Shown here piece by piece: positions 52,331 through 64,000 of a stretch of DNA of 64,000 bases. The notes beneath the pieces are model-generated. The model did not search any database. It was given only the letters and a program-made list of their open reading frames with translations, and was not told the DNA's origin. The translations under genes were made by a program, and so were the position numbers. The DNA comes from Corticium candelabrum (Eukaryota; Porifera; Homoscleromorpha; Homosclerophorida; Plakinidae). Each line of letters opens with the position of its first letter. The first letter of the stretch is position 1. The DNA is taken from the NCBI RefSeq assembly GCF_963422355.1, contig NC_085102.1:1334876-1398875 (forward strand), given 5' to 3'.

Positions 52331-53950
52331 ATGAACAATCCAGGATATTTGTTGTTGTTAATATGTAGTGGTGAGCTAATATTTAGTGGTGGAAGTTTTG
52401 ATTGATGTCTACAGTCAATGTTATTAATTAAATTTATATAGTAAATGTCGATTGATTATTGCAGTTAATATTTATTGATTTAATACATTTCATATTTCTT
52501 TGATTAGTAACACAGTCAATATTGTAAATAGAGTCAACGTAACTTCTTTATTCTGGTTGTTGCAGATTCTAGATGAGTAACCTGGATAACTTCCATTGTT
52601 GCACCTGCCAGAAGACGAATTACATGTGTGGTTTAGGCATAATTCACCTATGTTTCGATTAATTAACATTTTCTGGATCTCGATAAGGTACTTGCATGCA
52701 ATGTCTCGGTTGTATGTACTGCACTTGTAAGTCAAAGAAGGTTTGAATTTTTTGTTCATCTTTCGAGATTCTCCACAGAGTTACACAGAAAGTGCCTTTT
52801 CTTCAGGGAGCTGTCGTGACCAGTTTTCTGAAGAAATGAGTGCAACTAAGTTTGTATAGCTGCATTGCATTTTGACTCGTAGTGCTTTTAGCTATTGTAC
52901 TTTGTACATTTGATAGATTATTTGAAGGATTGTTTGGGAGACCAGCCATGCTGAAAAAGATTTCTGAATAAATTTGCAACATGATGGTGTATCTATTTAT
53001 ATCTATAATGCTCACTTGAACGATCTGCCATTCATTGTGTCCCTGGCTGTTAGATTGGGAGTTGCTCTCAGATAGGGCTCCATATATGAGGGCTAGCTGT
53101 TACAGTAATTCTGGTTTCAAAACTTGATAAATACCAAAGGGCGGTGTTTCTTTACTATGTTGAGATGGAGCAGTTGATGATGCGTATTCACAGTATCTTA
53201 TACCATGCTCAAATTGACCACAAATAGAACTACGTATATACAAGCACAAAACATTATCATGTTACTTTGAGTCTTTCTTCAACATCTAGAGCGTACACTG
53301 TTATATCCAACTGGTAATGACTATAACTGGCTAAGATTGAGTTATGTGAATACAGCATTGTAAAGTGGTAAACAAACGTCATAAATCTGGTAAGAAATGT
53401 CACAGCAGTCGCTAGATGTTGCTAGAGAGTACTTTGACATGTCATTCCCCGATCCACCTTCCAATATTCTTCACACATCCTATACACACAATACAAAATA
53501 CTAAGCATCTCATTCTTCACGTAAATTTTTGAATCTCTTTCTGCGCATTGTAGTGTTCTGTCTAAGTGACTAGATGATTTTAGTTAGCATTTCATGTCCC
53601 ATTTAATTATGAGATTGTACATTACATGAACTAGTTACTTGTAATCACATGTACCACACATCCTTGCTAACTACCGATAGCTAAAGCATGCTACTTTTAG
53701 AGTGTGCCTACACTATCTTGTTTAGACAGTATAGATATCAACCAATATGCATGAGAATTTGTTCCTGTCCAGAATACCACAAATTATATTAGCTCACCAC
53801 TACTCATGTTAACTGAATTCACAACTACAAATGTCGATGAGTAATACTCTGCCACCTAGCTGCAGTAAAGTAATAAAAATACTTCGAGTTGAATGAGTTT
53901 GTTCCTTAATTTAATGTCCATTCTCCTGTCTAAGTTGTGTCCTCCCACAG
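52331..53950. other. Interior of MULE copy 3 upstream of coding remnant
   Basis: No supported coding region. A 5' exon or promoter of the transposase gene would be expected here, because the coding part starts after a CCCACAG acceptor at 53950, but I could not identify it. Confidence 0.35.
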
Positions 53951-56900
53951 GTTATTCAAGAAGACAAGTGGTTCAACAAGGTCTGTCACATTCCTGACAC
54001 TTTGAATCTTGAACTCTTGAGCTTGAGTAAGATACAGCAATTTCAACAAATTCTGTCAGACAAGCCAGCCTCTGCTGTGGCATTTGGTGACGTGACTACA
54101 GTAGCTACCAAATGTCTAGACTGGCATGTGACAGATGGTTACCTGATATACTGCTTGAAGGTATGGCATCGCTTCTCAATTGCTCATTACAAGATTGTCT
54201 TTGCCTTGTGCTATCCAAAGTTTGCTAATTCACGCTGAACACATCCATAGCATTAGGTCTGAACAACAGAAAGAAGATTAGACTTATATTCCTGATTGTC
54301 AACGTACAAATTGATGCCATAACTGGATCTTCTGTTGCATCAAATACATTGATGAGTGGGAATCATTGGACAGTGGTTGCTTTAGATTTGAATTCAAAAG
54401 CTTCCTTCTATGGTGACCCATTGGGATACCCAGTTCCTACCAACTTGCTGGTAGAACTAATACAAACACTGGACTATGTAAGCACTGCCTTAGGTGAGTG
54501 GATATTCACGATTTGATTCCTATGCATAGGCCGACATTTGAAAGATGGAAAACACGCATGATCAAGGCATTGCAAAAATTTCCCAATACAAACATGTTCT
54601 TCTCTTTGTGGGGTTATTGCCTTTGTTTTTGTGGTAGTTGCAGCATTTTCTCCAGAGAATCTGTGTGCACACATCTGTTCACCACAGCTGTCCTTCTATG
54701 TGACAAAGCAAAACTCAAACTTTACCTTCAACCAGGGTTCTCCCCAGGATTTCAGGAAAGCGTAGTGCTAGCCCCTCCCTAAGACCACGCCCATACAATG
54801 ACGTCACGACAAAGTCTCAATTGCAATACTAATCTATTATCAATATATTAGACTTGCTGCTGAGAATCGTCTATCCTAGTTGTTGTTTACAGGCTGTCAG
54901 GTATCAGTAACCCATTAGTTGGAAGAGTACGAATTTAGCATGGACAGCTGTTGAAGTCAAGATATTGCTGTGACTTGCAACCATGCACTGACAAACCTGT
55001 TAACTAGTCTACTAAGTAGCAGTGCACGCCTGCTATAGATACACACTGTGACACAATTGAATGCAAAAACACAATGACATACTATTTATTCGTAATCATT
55101 GCTTCAAACAGTGACTGAGTATATACCCCAAGGTTGCTGCTACGTTAGAGAGTATAAGCAAAACTGTGTTCAATCTTACAATCTGTCCACTGTATAATGA
55201 AATCATGCTGACTCTGTTACAATATTGTAATGCATCTGTTCCTCTTGGAAGCCCACTCCACAAATGCAGCGTTAAAGTCAAAGTCTTCTAAACAGGGACC
55301 TTCAATAGAGATAAACAGCAGCTGCACTGTGATTTTGTTGCTCAGACGGGGTTTCTCAGAGGTGTCTTTATCCTATCCAGTTCAGAAAAGCCCTCTCACA
55401 GTCAGCAGTGGAAGCACGGATTAGCTGGGCAATGGCTGCAAGGTTACAAATGTTTGGAAACACTAAGGAAAGGTTCTCTTTCTTCACAATTGTAGCCATC
55501 ACATCTTGTTCTGTATGGCAAAGAATTTGCACTTTGAAGTGGCACAGCTGTTGGAATCTGACTGGAACTATTTTTGCAAAGTGGTCAATCAGCGGTCCTA
55601 TTCAGTATTGGCTTTCTTCAAGCCGCCTACTTAGTAAGCAGGTTCTAAACATGGAAATTACATCATTTAGATTACATTTCCTTCACATGCACTTGCTATC
55701 CCGTATCTGGAGCATATCTAGACAATCTCAAATCAGTGATCTCTGAGAGTGAAGTAGAAATTCAAGCATGGCGCAATGCTACGTACGCTCAAACGCCCTG
55801 GGGAGAACCCTGCTTCAACCAAGCCCTTATACTCACTACCTGACGAATACCTTAGCAGTATGGCTGCTTTCTGATCAAATAAAAATTTCAAATATCCTAG
55901 ATAAGTGCATATTAGCTGATGAAAACTTGTAGTCTCAGCAAATCAAAAGCCACCATCTCAAGCAACCTGAACGCCAGAAGCTTTGCTTAAGTCTGAGTAA
56001 AACTTTCAAGACCAAACTTTCAGGAGAAAATGTAACTCTTCAGCAGCTTCACCATGCAAAGCAACTACTGATTGGCCCTCCTGCTATATGCCTGACAAAG
56101 CAAACAATGTTGGAAGAAAAAATTCACTCTTGCTAAGGCCGTTTCAGCTGGCAAGGGGAATCCTTTCTTTTCTAATGTAACCTGGTGCACTTCTAATGAG
56201 AGTCATTCACAAAGTACAGAAGCTGACAATGTCAGTGAAACCTCCATGTCTGTAGTAGAACAACAGTCAGTTTATGTGAAGAGATGCACTTTAAGCACAG
56301 ACACACTTCAACAATTTCAAACTACCAGTGAAGCCAATCTAGAGCACCCACTTGATGCCAAACAAGAGTGCAAATCTGATTCAGGCCTCCCTACCAGTAT
56401 CATGCCCTTGCTCCCTCAGCGGTACAACTATTTTGTTGACTCATATTGTCAGCATGAATTGGAAAGTTTCCTAGGAGCTAAAACAAGCAACTTTACTCTA
56501 GAAGCATGGACAAGTGCCAATTGTGAAACTGCAGCTGTCCAGTGGATTACACATTTTGAAGAGGTTTCAAAAACCACCTATCAAATCACTACAGGTTTCA
56601 AAGCAAAAGGATGGCGGCTCCTTTTTAAAACTGTTCGTCATTGTCATCATTACAGGAAACGGAAAACTCTGTCACAAATGTCCACAGAAAGGAAGTGCAA
56701 ACTAAAGAAAACCACCATACATTGTTCCACACAAGACAAAAAGTCAATGTGTCCTAGCACTTCAATAGTTAGGGTATACCCACCTGAGGCATCTAGAATC
56801 TCAGACCACCCTAAATATCTTGCCTTAACAATCACATACCACCCAATCCACAGTGGCCATGCGCTCAGCTTTAGGCCAGTCACAGAAGCTGTAAAAAAGT

Positions 56901-58992
56901 GAAAATTAGTCTCTTTGAGTCTGGCAGCTCTGCTGCCTCTGCAAAACATGAATACTTGACCCAGCTCCAACTGAAAAGTAATCCACAAGTAGTTGAGAGC
57001 ACTCTTGCAGACAGAGCCATAACCCCAAATGTACGAGACATTCAACGCCTCTTTAGAAAATGGCAATCAGACAACATTGGACAAGAAAATGGACAGGCTA
57101 TGTTTGAGCGACTGCTCGAGGTAGTACAACGATACAACAAGGAACATGAAAAAAGAGGGCGGGCGAGTACTTCTTCAACCTTATGAAGCAGCAGCTGAAA
57201 TGAACATGGATGAACCGAAACCGAAACCAGAAAGACTGATGCCATGCCCTTCCTTTTAGCTCTAGTCACTTCTCTCATGGCCAGAGTCCATGAAATGGTC
57301 ACACAAAGTGCAAAGCCAGTCTTTTGTGACTCAACAGCCAGTCTTGATAACTTGAACACAGCCGTGTTCATACTTAGCTGCGGCACATCAGTAGGAGCTC
57401 TACCACTTGCTGCAGTTATGACATCCAGTGAAGATGCTGTTACCTTGTCAGCATGGTTTACAGCACTGTGCCACATACTGCCCAAGTGTGCATTTTTGGA
57501 AGAGTCCGAAATCTTGGACCACTAGCATTATTGACAGACGACTGTGCAAGCGAACGGATTGCTCTAAAGAGTACATGGCCTCAAGCAGAATTACACCTAT
57601 GTGTCTTTCATTTTTTACAAACTATATGAAGATGGCTTTGGAGCTCAAAATTCTGGTATCTGTGGTACAGACAGAATTACCTGTATGGCACTAACAAAAC
57701 AACTTGTTTATGCCCCAAGTGAGCAAACATTGACTGAAATTAAACGTCAAGTAGACAAAAGCCCTTTTCAGACATTCAAAAAAGAGACTAGGTGATTACT
57801 GGCAACAGAGGAAAGAATGGGCTGTGTGTTTCCGAAAGAACTTTCTCACACGAGGCAACTATATATACTAATCATTATTCAGAGGCTAGCATACGCATCA
57901 GAAAAGACATCCTTTTCCAAAGGAATAAAGCTTGGAATGTGGTACAAATGTTCAACCTTCTCACACAGACTTGCGAACTGTATTACCAGTTATGTTTAAT
58001 ATCTGTTGCCACAAACAGATTAGATCATTTTGTCTATACAAGATTTACTGTGATAGGAGTAAAAGCGTGCACCATTCCATCTGACGACATTGTCGCATCA
58101 GATGACCCAGACGTTTACACTGGTGTGAGTCAGTCAGATAAAATTACAATGTGGGAGTAGACTTACAACTGGGTGAGTGCACCTGTCCCATTGGAATGCA
58201 AAGTCAACCTTGCAAACACCAATTTGCAGCAGCAATGAAGTATCGCAAAAGCAGTGTCAATACTATCCCAACGTGTTCACCTCAAGGCCGTCAGCTTTTT
58301 GCAGCAGTGGCATTACCACTGCCAACCCATTTCCTTCTACAGTAGTGTCCACCAAAAAGCAGAAGAAGAACATCTAAAGTCTCTTTCCATCAGTATGAAT
58401 TGGTCTGACGAAGATAGAAAACGTTCCTTTGAAAAAATTGCTCCTTGTTCCTGTGAAACAACTGAAGTGGCAACTGCAGCTGATGACAATATTGATTTTA
58501 GCAATACATTTCAAGAGATCAAGCACAACCAATTAACACAGGAAGCTATGAAAATTCAAGGAACGTTATTGAAAGAGTACTACAAGTCACTAAAGATATC
58601 AAGGACAGACTGCATGAAAGTCATGTCACAGACAGCTTCATAGCTGCAGTAGAAAGGTTTTGTTCCAATTATTGAAAACTACAAGGCAAAGGAATCCACT
58701 CACCTGGTACACAGCAGCGACTGCTTTCTGTTCCACACATGTTTGGTAAAGAGGTGGGAGTCAGAAAACAAAAGAAGAAGATTTGAGTGCAACCTACTGC
58801 TGTGCTAGATGACACTTCAAGTCCTTTTCTACCCGTCCAGCATCAGCAGGACGTCCAAGTTTGTTCATGAAAGCCAAAACTACAACCAACATATTCAACA
58901 GAAACATTATCCCCAAACGAAGCCACCAGAGAGCAAGAAGAAACCACAATCTGACAATAAGTTTGAAAACAAATACTCCTAATGCCTTCTAA
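53951..58992 (+). pseudogene. Ulp1-MULE-SWIM transposase, decayed copy 3
   Basis: Order of blocks: KWFNKVCHIPDTLNLELL (53970 on); the protease with NHWTVVALDL and YGDPLGYPVP near 54364-54435 and QTCSSLCGVIAFVF near 54590 in a shifted frame; the hAT insertion; ORF 56246-56902 with the zinc-finger region ending ITYHPIHSGHALSFRPV; the DDE core with VFCDSTASLD (57320), LTDDCASER (57532), CVFHFLQ and NHYSEAS (57870); the SWIM finger CTCPIGMQSQPCKHQ near 58180, with all four ligands kept; SLSISMNWSDEDRKRSFE; and the tail GRPSLFMK...IIPKRSHQRA ending LKTNTPNAF-stop at 58992. Multiple shifts and stops. It is the best guide to the family because domains missing or damaged in copy 2 (the SWIM Cys) are preserved. 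Confidence 0.82.
54733..55812 (-). mobile_element. Deleted hAT derivative inserted in MULE copy 3
   Basis: The ends CAGGGTTCTCCCCAGG and CCTGGGGAGAACCCTG are flanked by CTTCAAC (54726-54732 and 55813-55819; the next base, C, is ambiguous, so the duplication is 7-8 bp). On the minus strand near 55440-55260, IRASTADCERAFLNW followed by LSN/L.L-type residues and a SLF segment matches the C-terminal hAT dimerisation region, with stops. The rest of the transposase is absent. It cuts the Ulp1-like domain of its host element. Confidence 0.82.
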
Positions 58993-59039
58993 ACTGTACA
59001 GAGATTTTTTGAGTTGAGGAAACTGTTTATGTTATACTG

Positions 59040-60304
59040 TTTATGTGATATAAAGAGAGAAACAGATTGTAATTGCAGTGTTCAGAATGAGTGTTCAAAA
59101 CAAGTCATTCCAGTTTTATGTCCAGCAAACTGTGCACCCACTAGAGTGCTTTAATTAGTGTGTTTGTGGATTAAATTAAATTAAAACACACTCATTGTGT
59201 GTGTTTTAATTTTATTGTTAAAATGAATCATGGATTGATTCTATGTATTTTAGTCTCATAAAAACTGTGTTCTGTGGCAACAGGCTGTCCGCATCAACAA
59301 CTTCCTGTAATCCTGCCTGTTTGCCATACATTTCTTATGCAAACAAATTAATTGCAGTAACAGCAGAGTACATGATTAATAAACAGGTTCTTCTGCAATA
59401 GTTACTAGTATATACAGTAGTGGACAAAAGTATTTGTCGGGTAGTTTTTGTTGTTGATTTTTCATCATATTGTAGACTACAGAATGGAAACAAGTGCTGA
59501 TATGAGCATAAATTGATAAGTTAGTTTGTTTTCAAAGGTTGTAATATTGTTTGCATTGAATATGCTTTGATAAGTTGTAATGTAAACTTAATTAATCTGT
59601 TTTAACTAGGTTGTAACAATAATCTTAATTAAATTGCAACAACCAACTGATTTAGACTCAATTCTGTACCAATTATCTTGATTTTCCCATTGCATGACAA
59701 ACATTGACCAAGAAGTCGCTTTATTAATATTTTGTGCTTCCACACAAACACAAACATCCTAAAAACCCTTGAAATTTCTTGCCTGGCAAATACTTTGTCC
59801 ACTACTGTATATACACACATATAAATTATAAATCACTATTTGTTAAATCACATTGAAGGTTCAAAAATACTACCATAAATACATAAATTGTGCTTTAATG
59901 TTACTGAATACTGTATTCTAATAAATTAATAATTAGTTAATTAACTAATATCAATTAGCTAGCAAGATGTACAAACCTCTGCCGTCTTGTATGATAGTTG
60001 CATCACGAAAAGCTTTTCTGGAGTCAATTGTTTCTCGAGAAAGTCGATTTCTGCAAAGAAAACGGTTTGTAGCAACCAACATTCCCCATATTGGGGCTCT
60101 CCTTTAACTAGGCACTGTTGCTTACTCAGTGTGGTAACTGACTGCAGAGAAAGCGCAATTCCCGCGATCTGTCAACCTAACACCTCACATTTCGAACTAC
60201 TAGCCATTTGTGCACGTGAGAATGGTCTACTGTGGACGTGCAAGTTAAACTTATCCGGGCTATATACCCGGGATGTGTGTGTGAAGTGGACCAAAAAAAT
60301 TTGC
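59040..60304. repeat. Right terminal inverted repeat of MULE copy 3
   Basis: See the left repeat. It contains the Tc1-like insertion at 59415-59817 and a small TTAAAACACAC palindrome near 59170-59215, neither present on the left side. Confidence 0.85.
59415..59817. mobile_element. Tc1/mariner-like MITE
   Basis: Inverted ends CAGTAGTGGACAAAAGTATT and CAAATACTTTGTCCACTACTG flanked by TA (59413-59414, 59818-59819). About 400 bp, no intact transposase. Absent from the left TIR, so it inserted after the MULE formed. Confidence 0.85.
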
Positions 60305-61602
60305 CCGAGTACAGTGTAGCGCCGATTAGGCCGAGGGTACGTGCACGGCCATAGGTCGATCATATAGATATATATGCATTTAAATGAGATAATTCCTTGG
60401 TTTCATTAAGTTAATTTAAAATTTTTTAAGAGCTTCATCACTAGTTCTTGTCTTGTAGCCAGAATAGACTATTGTAAAAATTTACACACTAGTTATGTGC
60501 ATTTATTGTATTGCTGTTGAATTAGAGAATGAGGATGTAGATAGCCTACTAATTAATGTAGCAGCTGATCTAGGCCAACCACAAATCCAATAATGTTTAA
60601 CGTGGATCAGAGATCAAACATTTTGATGTTGAACATCTAACTAAGCACAAACTGTAGCCTACACGTACTATTGCTACTACATATCTAGTCAGCTGCGTCG
60701 ATGCAGTCATCAATTGGCATGGAAAAAACGTATAACATCAGGAGACTTATTTTTAATATAAAGTATTATGTTGAAATTACTTTTTAAAACCATCGACTAC
60801 TTATAACTTGTAAACAAAAAATATGTTTTCAAATACTTAAATAGTCAAAAAACTTATCCTACAATACAATCCTACAGTATAGAAGGAAGATAATTTTACA
60901 AAAGGGCCGAAAAGGCAGGAATGTTTAAACCTTTAGATAAAGAATAAGGAAACAGAAAATAAGTACACTAATATTTGAAAACAAATTTGTGAAATAAATG
61001 CATAGTAATTATAGGTTTCTAGATCGAGTACTCTTAGAAAGCCAACAGTAAACTTAACTAAATAAATGGAATAACCTTTCATCTAACTAGAATTGTAACA
61101 TGTTTTCTATCTTTTTCTAATTACATATTTTCTACTCTAATTAAAAGTGTCTACTTGTGATGTCTTCTTTAACTTTTCTTAAAAGATGAACCATCATCCA
61201 TTTTATCAATATTGCGTTTTAGATTACTTGATTTAATTAAGACAGAGTATATCACAACAACAAGCAGCACACTATATCTAAACGTTTCACGTACGTACGT
61301 ATTATTTAATCTTTCGAAGTAATAAAAATATACATTTTGATCTCACAAGTTGAAATTGAATCGTTTATCGGTAAACTTTAGGAAAGTTCGCAGTCAATTA
61401 ACGTAACGACCTTTGGCTTAGCCCCGTCCCCAGACTCACGTGAGCTTGCCGGTGTTCAGTTCCCGTATGAGGCTTTCCACCTTACACATGTCCTTAATCA
61501 CGTGACATCTGCTTACTCAGCGTGTTGTTGGTCACTCTATAGCCTGAACGGCTAGTCTGGTTCACAATCTTTAGACACGCAGCAGTACACAAGTACACGT
61601 AC
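60305..61602. other. AT-rich intergenic DNA
   Basis: No gene recognised. A partial copy of the GTCCCCAGACTCACGTGA MITE lies at about 61425-61500, upstream of the seven-TM gene. Confidence 0.5.
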
Positions 61603-61721
61603 GTAAGTATATTTTACAAATCTTTGATGATTTGTTCTCTAGACGTTTACGTATACGCTCCACATAATTGTAGATAGTTACAGCTAGTACCTAAACTTTC
61701 ATTTGGATAATTTCGATACAG
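61603..61721 (+). other. Probable 5' UTR intron of the seven-TM gene
   Basis: GTAAGT donor at 61603 and GATACAG acceptor ending 61721, 28 bases before the ATG at 61750. Inferred from consensus only. Confidence 0.4.
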
Positions 61722-61749
61722 GTAGACGTCTAATGGTGAATTTATCGTT

Positions 61750-63510
61750 ATGGGAGATGGAATAACCGAGACGACGTTTCTACACTCTCCCAGTCCTGAA
61801 AGTGATGAGGTATCTGTAGAAGCAGGTTATGGATCGACGGAAAGCTCAGAAGAACCTCATCAATTAACATTCAAAGTGGAACTAACAGATTTCTCAATAC
61901 TGGTCGGGCCTGTATCTCTAGATGATCACGATGTGTTCTGGCTCAAGCAAAAAATTCAGCGTCAGTACAATGAACTTTATACAAAGCAACGAGATCTACC
62001 TATGGCTTATACCAAGAAAATCTACTGTGTAGACTTGAAACGTAAAATTTCATCTGAAGAGAGATTATCTGATTGTTTTTCACATCCAAAGTTTATTTCT
62101 AAGAAGTGGGTACAGCTTCTGGCGGAAATGAGTAAGGAACCAATAGAGGACACAACTGCAGCCCGTGGTCACTCGAGACCATCCAGCACATTGGCATTTG
62201 AGATCACAGAGGCTGCTAATACTACCGAACGTAGAAGTGAAATTACTCAGTCTGCTACCGGTGCTACAAGCAGTAATAGAGATGATGCAAGCAGACAGTA
62301 CACTGTTGAGAATCTGCGGCTGTTCTACTGTATTTTACGTTGCTCTCTGCTGTGGAAGTCTCTCTCTAACGAATCCAGATTCGTAAAAGGAAAAAGATAT
62401 TTAAGTCAATCAATGGTCATTCTCGTGGCCATCTTTTATATGTATTTAGTGATTCACAACCCCTTTCTCATTCATCAAGAAGTCTCTTTCAGTTCATCAT
62501 CTAATAATACGACCAGCAGTGTCGTTAATATCTATTTTGTCGTACAAGGATTACGTTATCTGGTTTTATACGCACTTGGCATGTGGATTTGTAAAATTTC
62601 GCACATTCATCACGTATTCACAAAGAGCTCTCTGCACTTGGCTGGAGAAGAGAATCAAACCCAGTGGAATGAGGTGAGCACATTTCTGTCACGACGAGCG
62701 ATCATAAGCATTATGTTGATTCTTCTACCTTCACTTACAATCGTTCCAGTATTACGCAGCGACATTGATTCAGAATACTGTCGTTACAACTTGCAAGAAG
62801 AAGATACACAAAAGTTCGTACATATTGCATTACCAATCGAAGTAGCATTCTACGTGCTTTTCTCCGTCGTTACACTTCCCGTATTTCTAACCGTTTTGTG
62901 TATCGCCAAAGTTCATGCAGAAGAACTCCAAACATTTTCTCGTCGTATGCTGACGTGGAGAGAAGACGAGGACAGCGCTGAGGATCTTGTACGTAATATT
63001 CAAGGAGCAGTTCGGTATTCATCAGATCGGTTGCAATGCATCTTGACAACATACTGCCTGGTCATGATATTTTAGATAAATGCCTGCGGTTGGATTGCTG
63101 TGCACGAATGGATTGTTTTAGTGTCATCAAAAACTATTGACAAAGATTGCTGGATGCTTTTTGATGCAATTCGATACACTATCATATTTATAACTCAACT
63201 AGTTTGGTTTTACTTCTATCCACTTTTCTACTTTGGCAAATTGCCCAACATTTTGACGACACTTGTTTCTGATATTTCTATTATCAGCTGCAATGACCAA
63301 ACCAGAAATGGATATTTGCTCAAAAATCGGGAAATACGAGAGAAGATGGCGAACATGATTTCCGCTGGTTTGACACACGAACCACGTTTTGTTGTATTTA
63401 GGTGTGTCTCACTTACTGCAGCTAAGGCGATTTTAATCACTTGTTTTGCGCCCATTCTTCCAATAATTTGGACCGGTGTTTTCCTCACTAATAAACACTA
63501 CATTACATAA
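61750..63510 (+). pseudogene. Seven-transmembrane receptor-like protein with an in-frame TAG
   Basis: One frame runs from ATG 61750 to TAA 63510, interrupted only by TAG at 63073-63075, giving 442 codons before the stop and 144 after it. The N-terminal 210 residues are soluble, with an acidic Ser-rich start, a folded-looking segment (residues about 35-120: KVELTDFSILVG ... KKWVQLLAEM) and a Thr/Ser-rich linker. Seven hydrophobic segments follow, at about residues 222-244, 258-282, 317-337, 358-385, 434-458 (split by the TAG), 478-498 and 550-580. A long cytosolic N terminus with seven helices recalls gustatory-receptor-like proteins, but no signature motif was recognised and the family is unassigned. 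A single nonsense change in an otherwise open gene suggests a recent loss, an allele, readthrough or a sequence error. Confidence 0.6.
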
Positions 63511-64000
63511 TTATTTAGGTTTTTTTAATTATATTGTTATGCAAATCAATTATTTTAATGTAAATTACGTCATGTCAATACAACGTTATGCATATTATTT
63601 ATCTAGCAAAATACATCTTCAGGGGCGGTGGAGCGAGTTGCACGTTGGGGCGGGACATAGAGTACACATGAGCTTTCAGTAGGCTTTTCCTGCGCTTTCT
63701 AATGTTGACTTGACTTTGATTTCGCAGACGTTGATCCTCAAGTTGGGGAATTCCCCCCCCCCACCGCATCCCCCAGCTGCTCCGCCACCACCATGAGTGC
63801 ACAGACTACAGTTTAACGCTAAGACTGTCTGCTGAAAATCATTGAGCAAGCAGAAAACAGATCTTTGAGCATGGTTTGGTGTAAACATATCTCTAGAACG
63901 ATAGAATTCCCTATGTACGTCCAACGTATTTTAGTAACATCGTGCTTTATTGCTTGCAAAACTATGCTGTGCATGCAAGCTACTAAAGCTTCAGCATAAG
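63511..64000. other. 3' flank with a possible MITE
   Basis: CAGGGGCGGTGGAGC at 63620 and the inverted GCTGCTCCGCCACCACCATG near 63776-63796 resemble terminal repeats of a roughly 175-bp hAT-type MITE. No target duplication found. No gene in the remainder. Confidence 0.4.

Larger units (their letters stand above)
51261..60304 (+). mobile_element. Mutator-like element with long TIRs (MULE copy 3)
   Basis: A 9-kb unit bounded by long terminal inverted repeats, outer end GCAAATTTTTTTGG. Left TIR 51261-52330, right TIR 59040-60304; the extra length on the right is a Tc1-like insertion and a small palindrome. The coding remnant is 53951-58992. A hAT derivative is inserted at 54733-55812. No convincing 9-bp target duplication is visible, so the exact ends may be off by a few bases. 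Confidence 0.8.

Noticed and set aside
52490..53015. Minus-strand frames inside MULE copy 3 as a gene
   Set aside because: Short, AT-rich, no recognisable domain and no counterpart in MULE copy 2.
51251..60313. 9-bp target duplication for MULE copy 3 (GAGAACTCT against CCGAGTACA)
   Set aside because: The match is too weak to claim; the true ends may be displaced or the duplication eroded.

Overview
The window is eukaryotic and almost certainly metazoan. Host genes are split by GT-AG introns, dinucleotide and (CAGA)n microsatellites are abundant, and the mobile elements are of animal types: mag/SURL-like Ty3-gypsy, hAT, Tigger, Tc1, THAP-carrying Kolobok-like, Helitron, a REL-endonuclease LINE and a tRNA-derived SINE. 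A basal marine invertebrate such as a sponge or cnidarian fits, but the sequence does not settle the taxon.

The host backbone is three paralogues of an HTATIP2/TIP30-like atypical short-chain dehydrogenase. Each has six coding exons with matching phases and a conserved 69-nt intron 3. Gene A (+) runs 2061-20499, gene B (+) 31288-38526 and gene C (-) 51026-40101. B and C are tail to tail and form the two arms of a large inverted duplication centred near 39390. B and C keep the catalytic Tyr of the YxxxK motif; A has Met there. A seven-TM receptor-like gene interrupted by one in-frame TAG lies at 61750-63510.

Mobile DNA fills the introns and spacers. Intron 1 of A holds a hAT-like non-autonomous insertion, whose empty site survives in gene B, and an intact Ty3-gypsy element with identical LTRs (6571-11213). 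Intron 2 of A holds a 5.8-kb Kolobok-like element (13478-19306). It encodes a THAP exon, a decayed transposase and a convergent two-exon gene for a P2X7-C-terminal-like cysteine domain, and is itself interrupted by a LINE sitting in a (TA)n tract. Between A and B lie a SINE, a 510-bp tandem repeat and a decayed Mutator-like element (26146-30045). Intron 1 of C contains rearranged gypsy fragments, a Helitron, an apparently intact hAT element (47448-49758) and a deleted Tigger.

The most distinctive system is a family of large Mutator-like elements whose reconstructed coding order is Ulp1/C48-type cysteine protease, C...HNH (WRKY-GCM1-like) zinc finger, MULE DDE transposase, SWIM zinc finger, and basic C-terminal tail. 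Three decayed copies lie at 590-1231 (C-terminal end only), 26146-30045 (-) and 53951-58992 (+). The third sits between long terminal inverted repeats of about 1.1 kb (51261-60304) and carries a hAT and a Tc1-like insertion.

All exon structures were read by eye from splice signals and paralogue comparison, with no transcript evidence.
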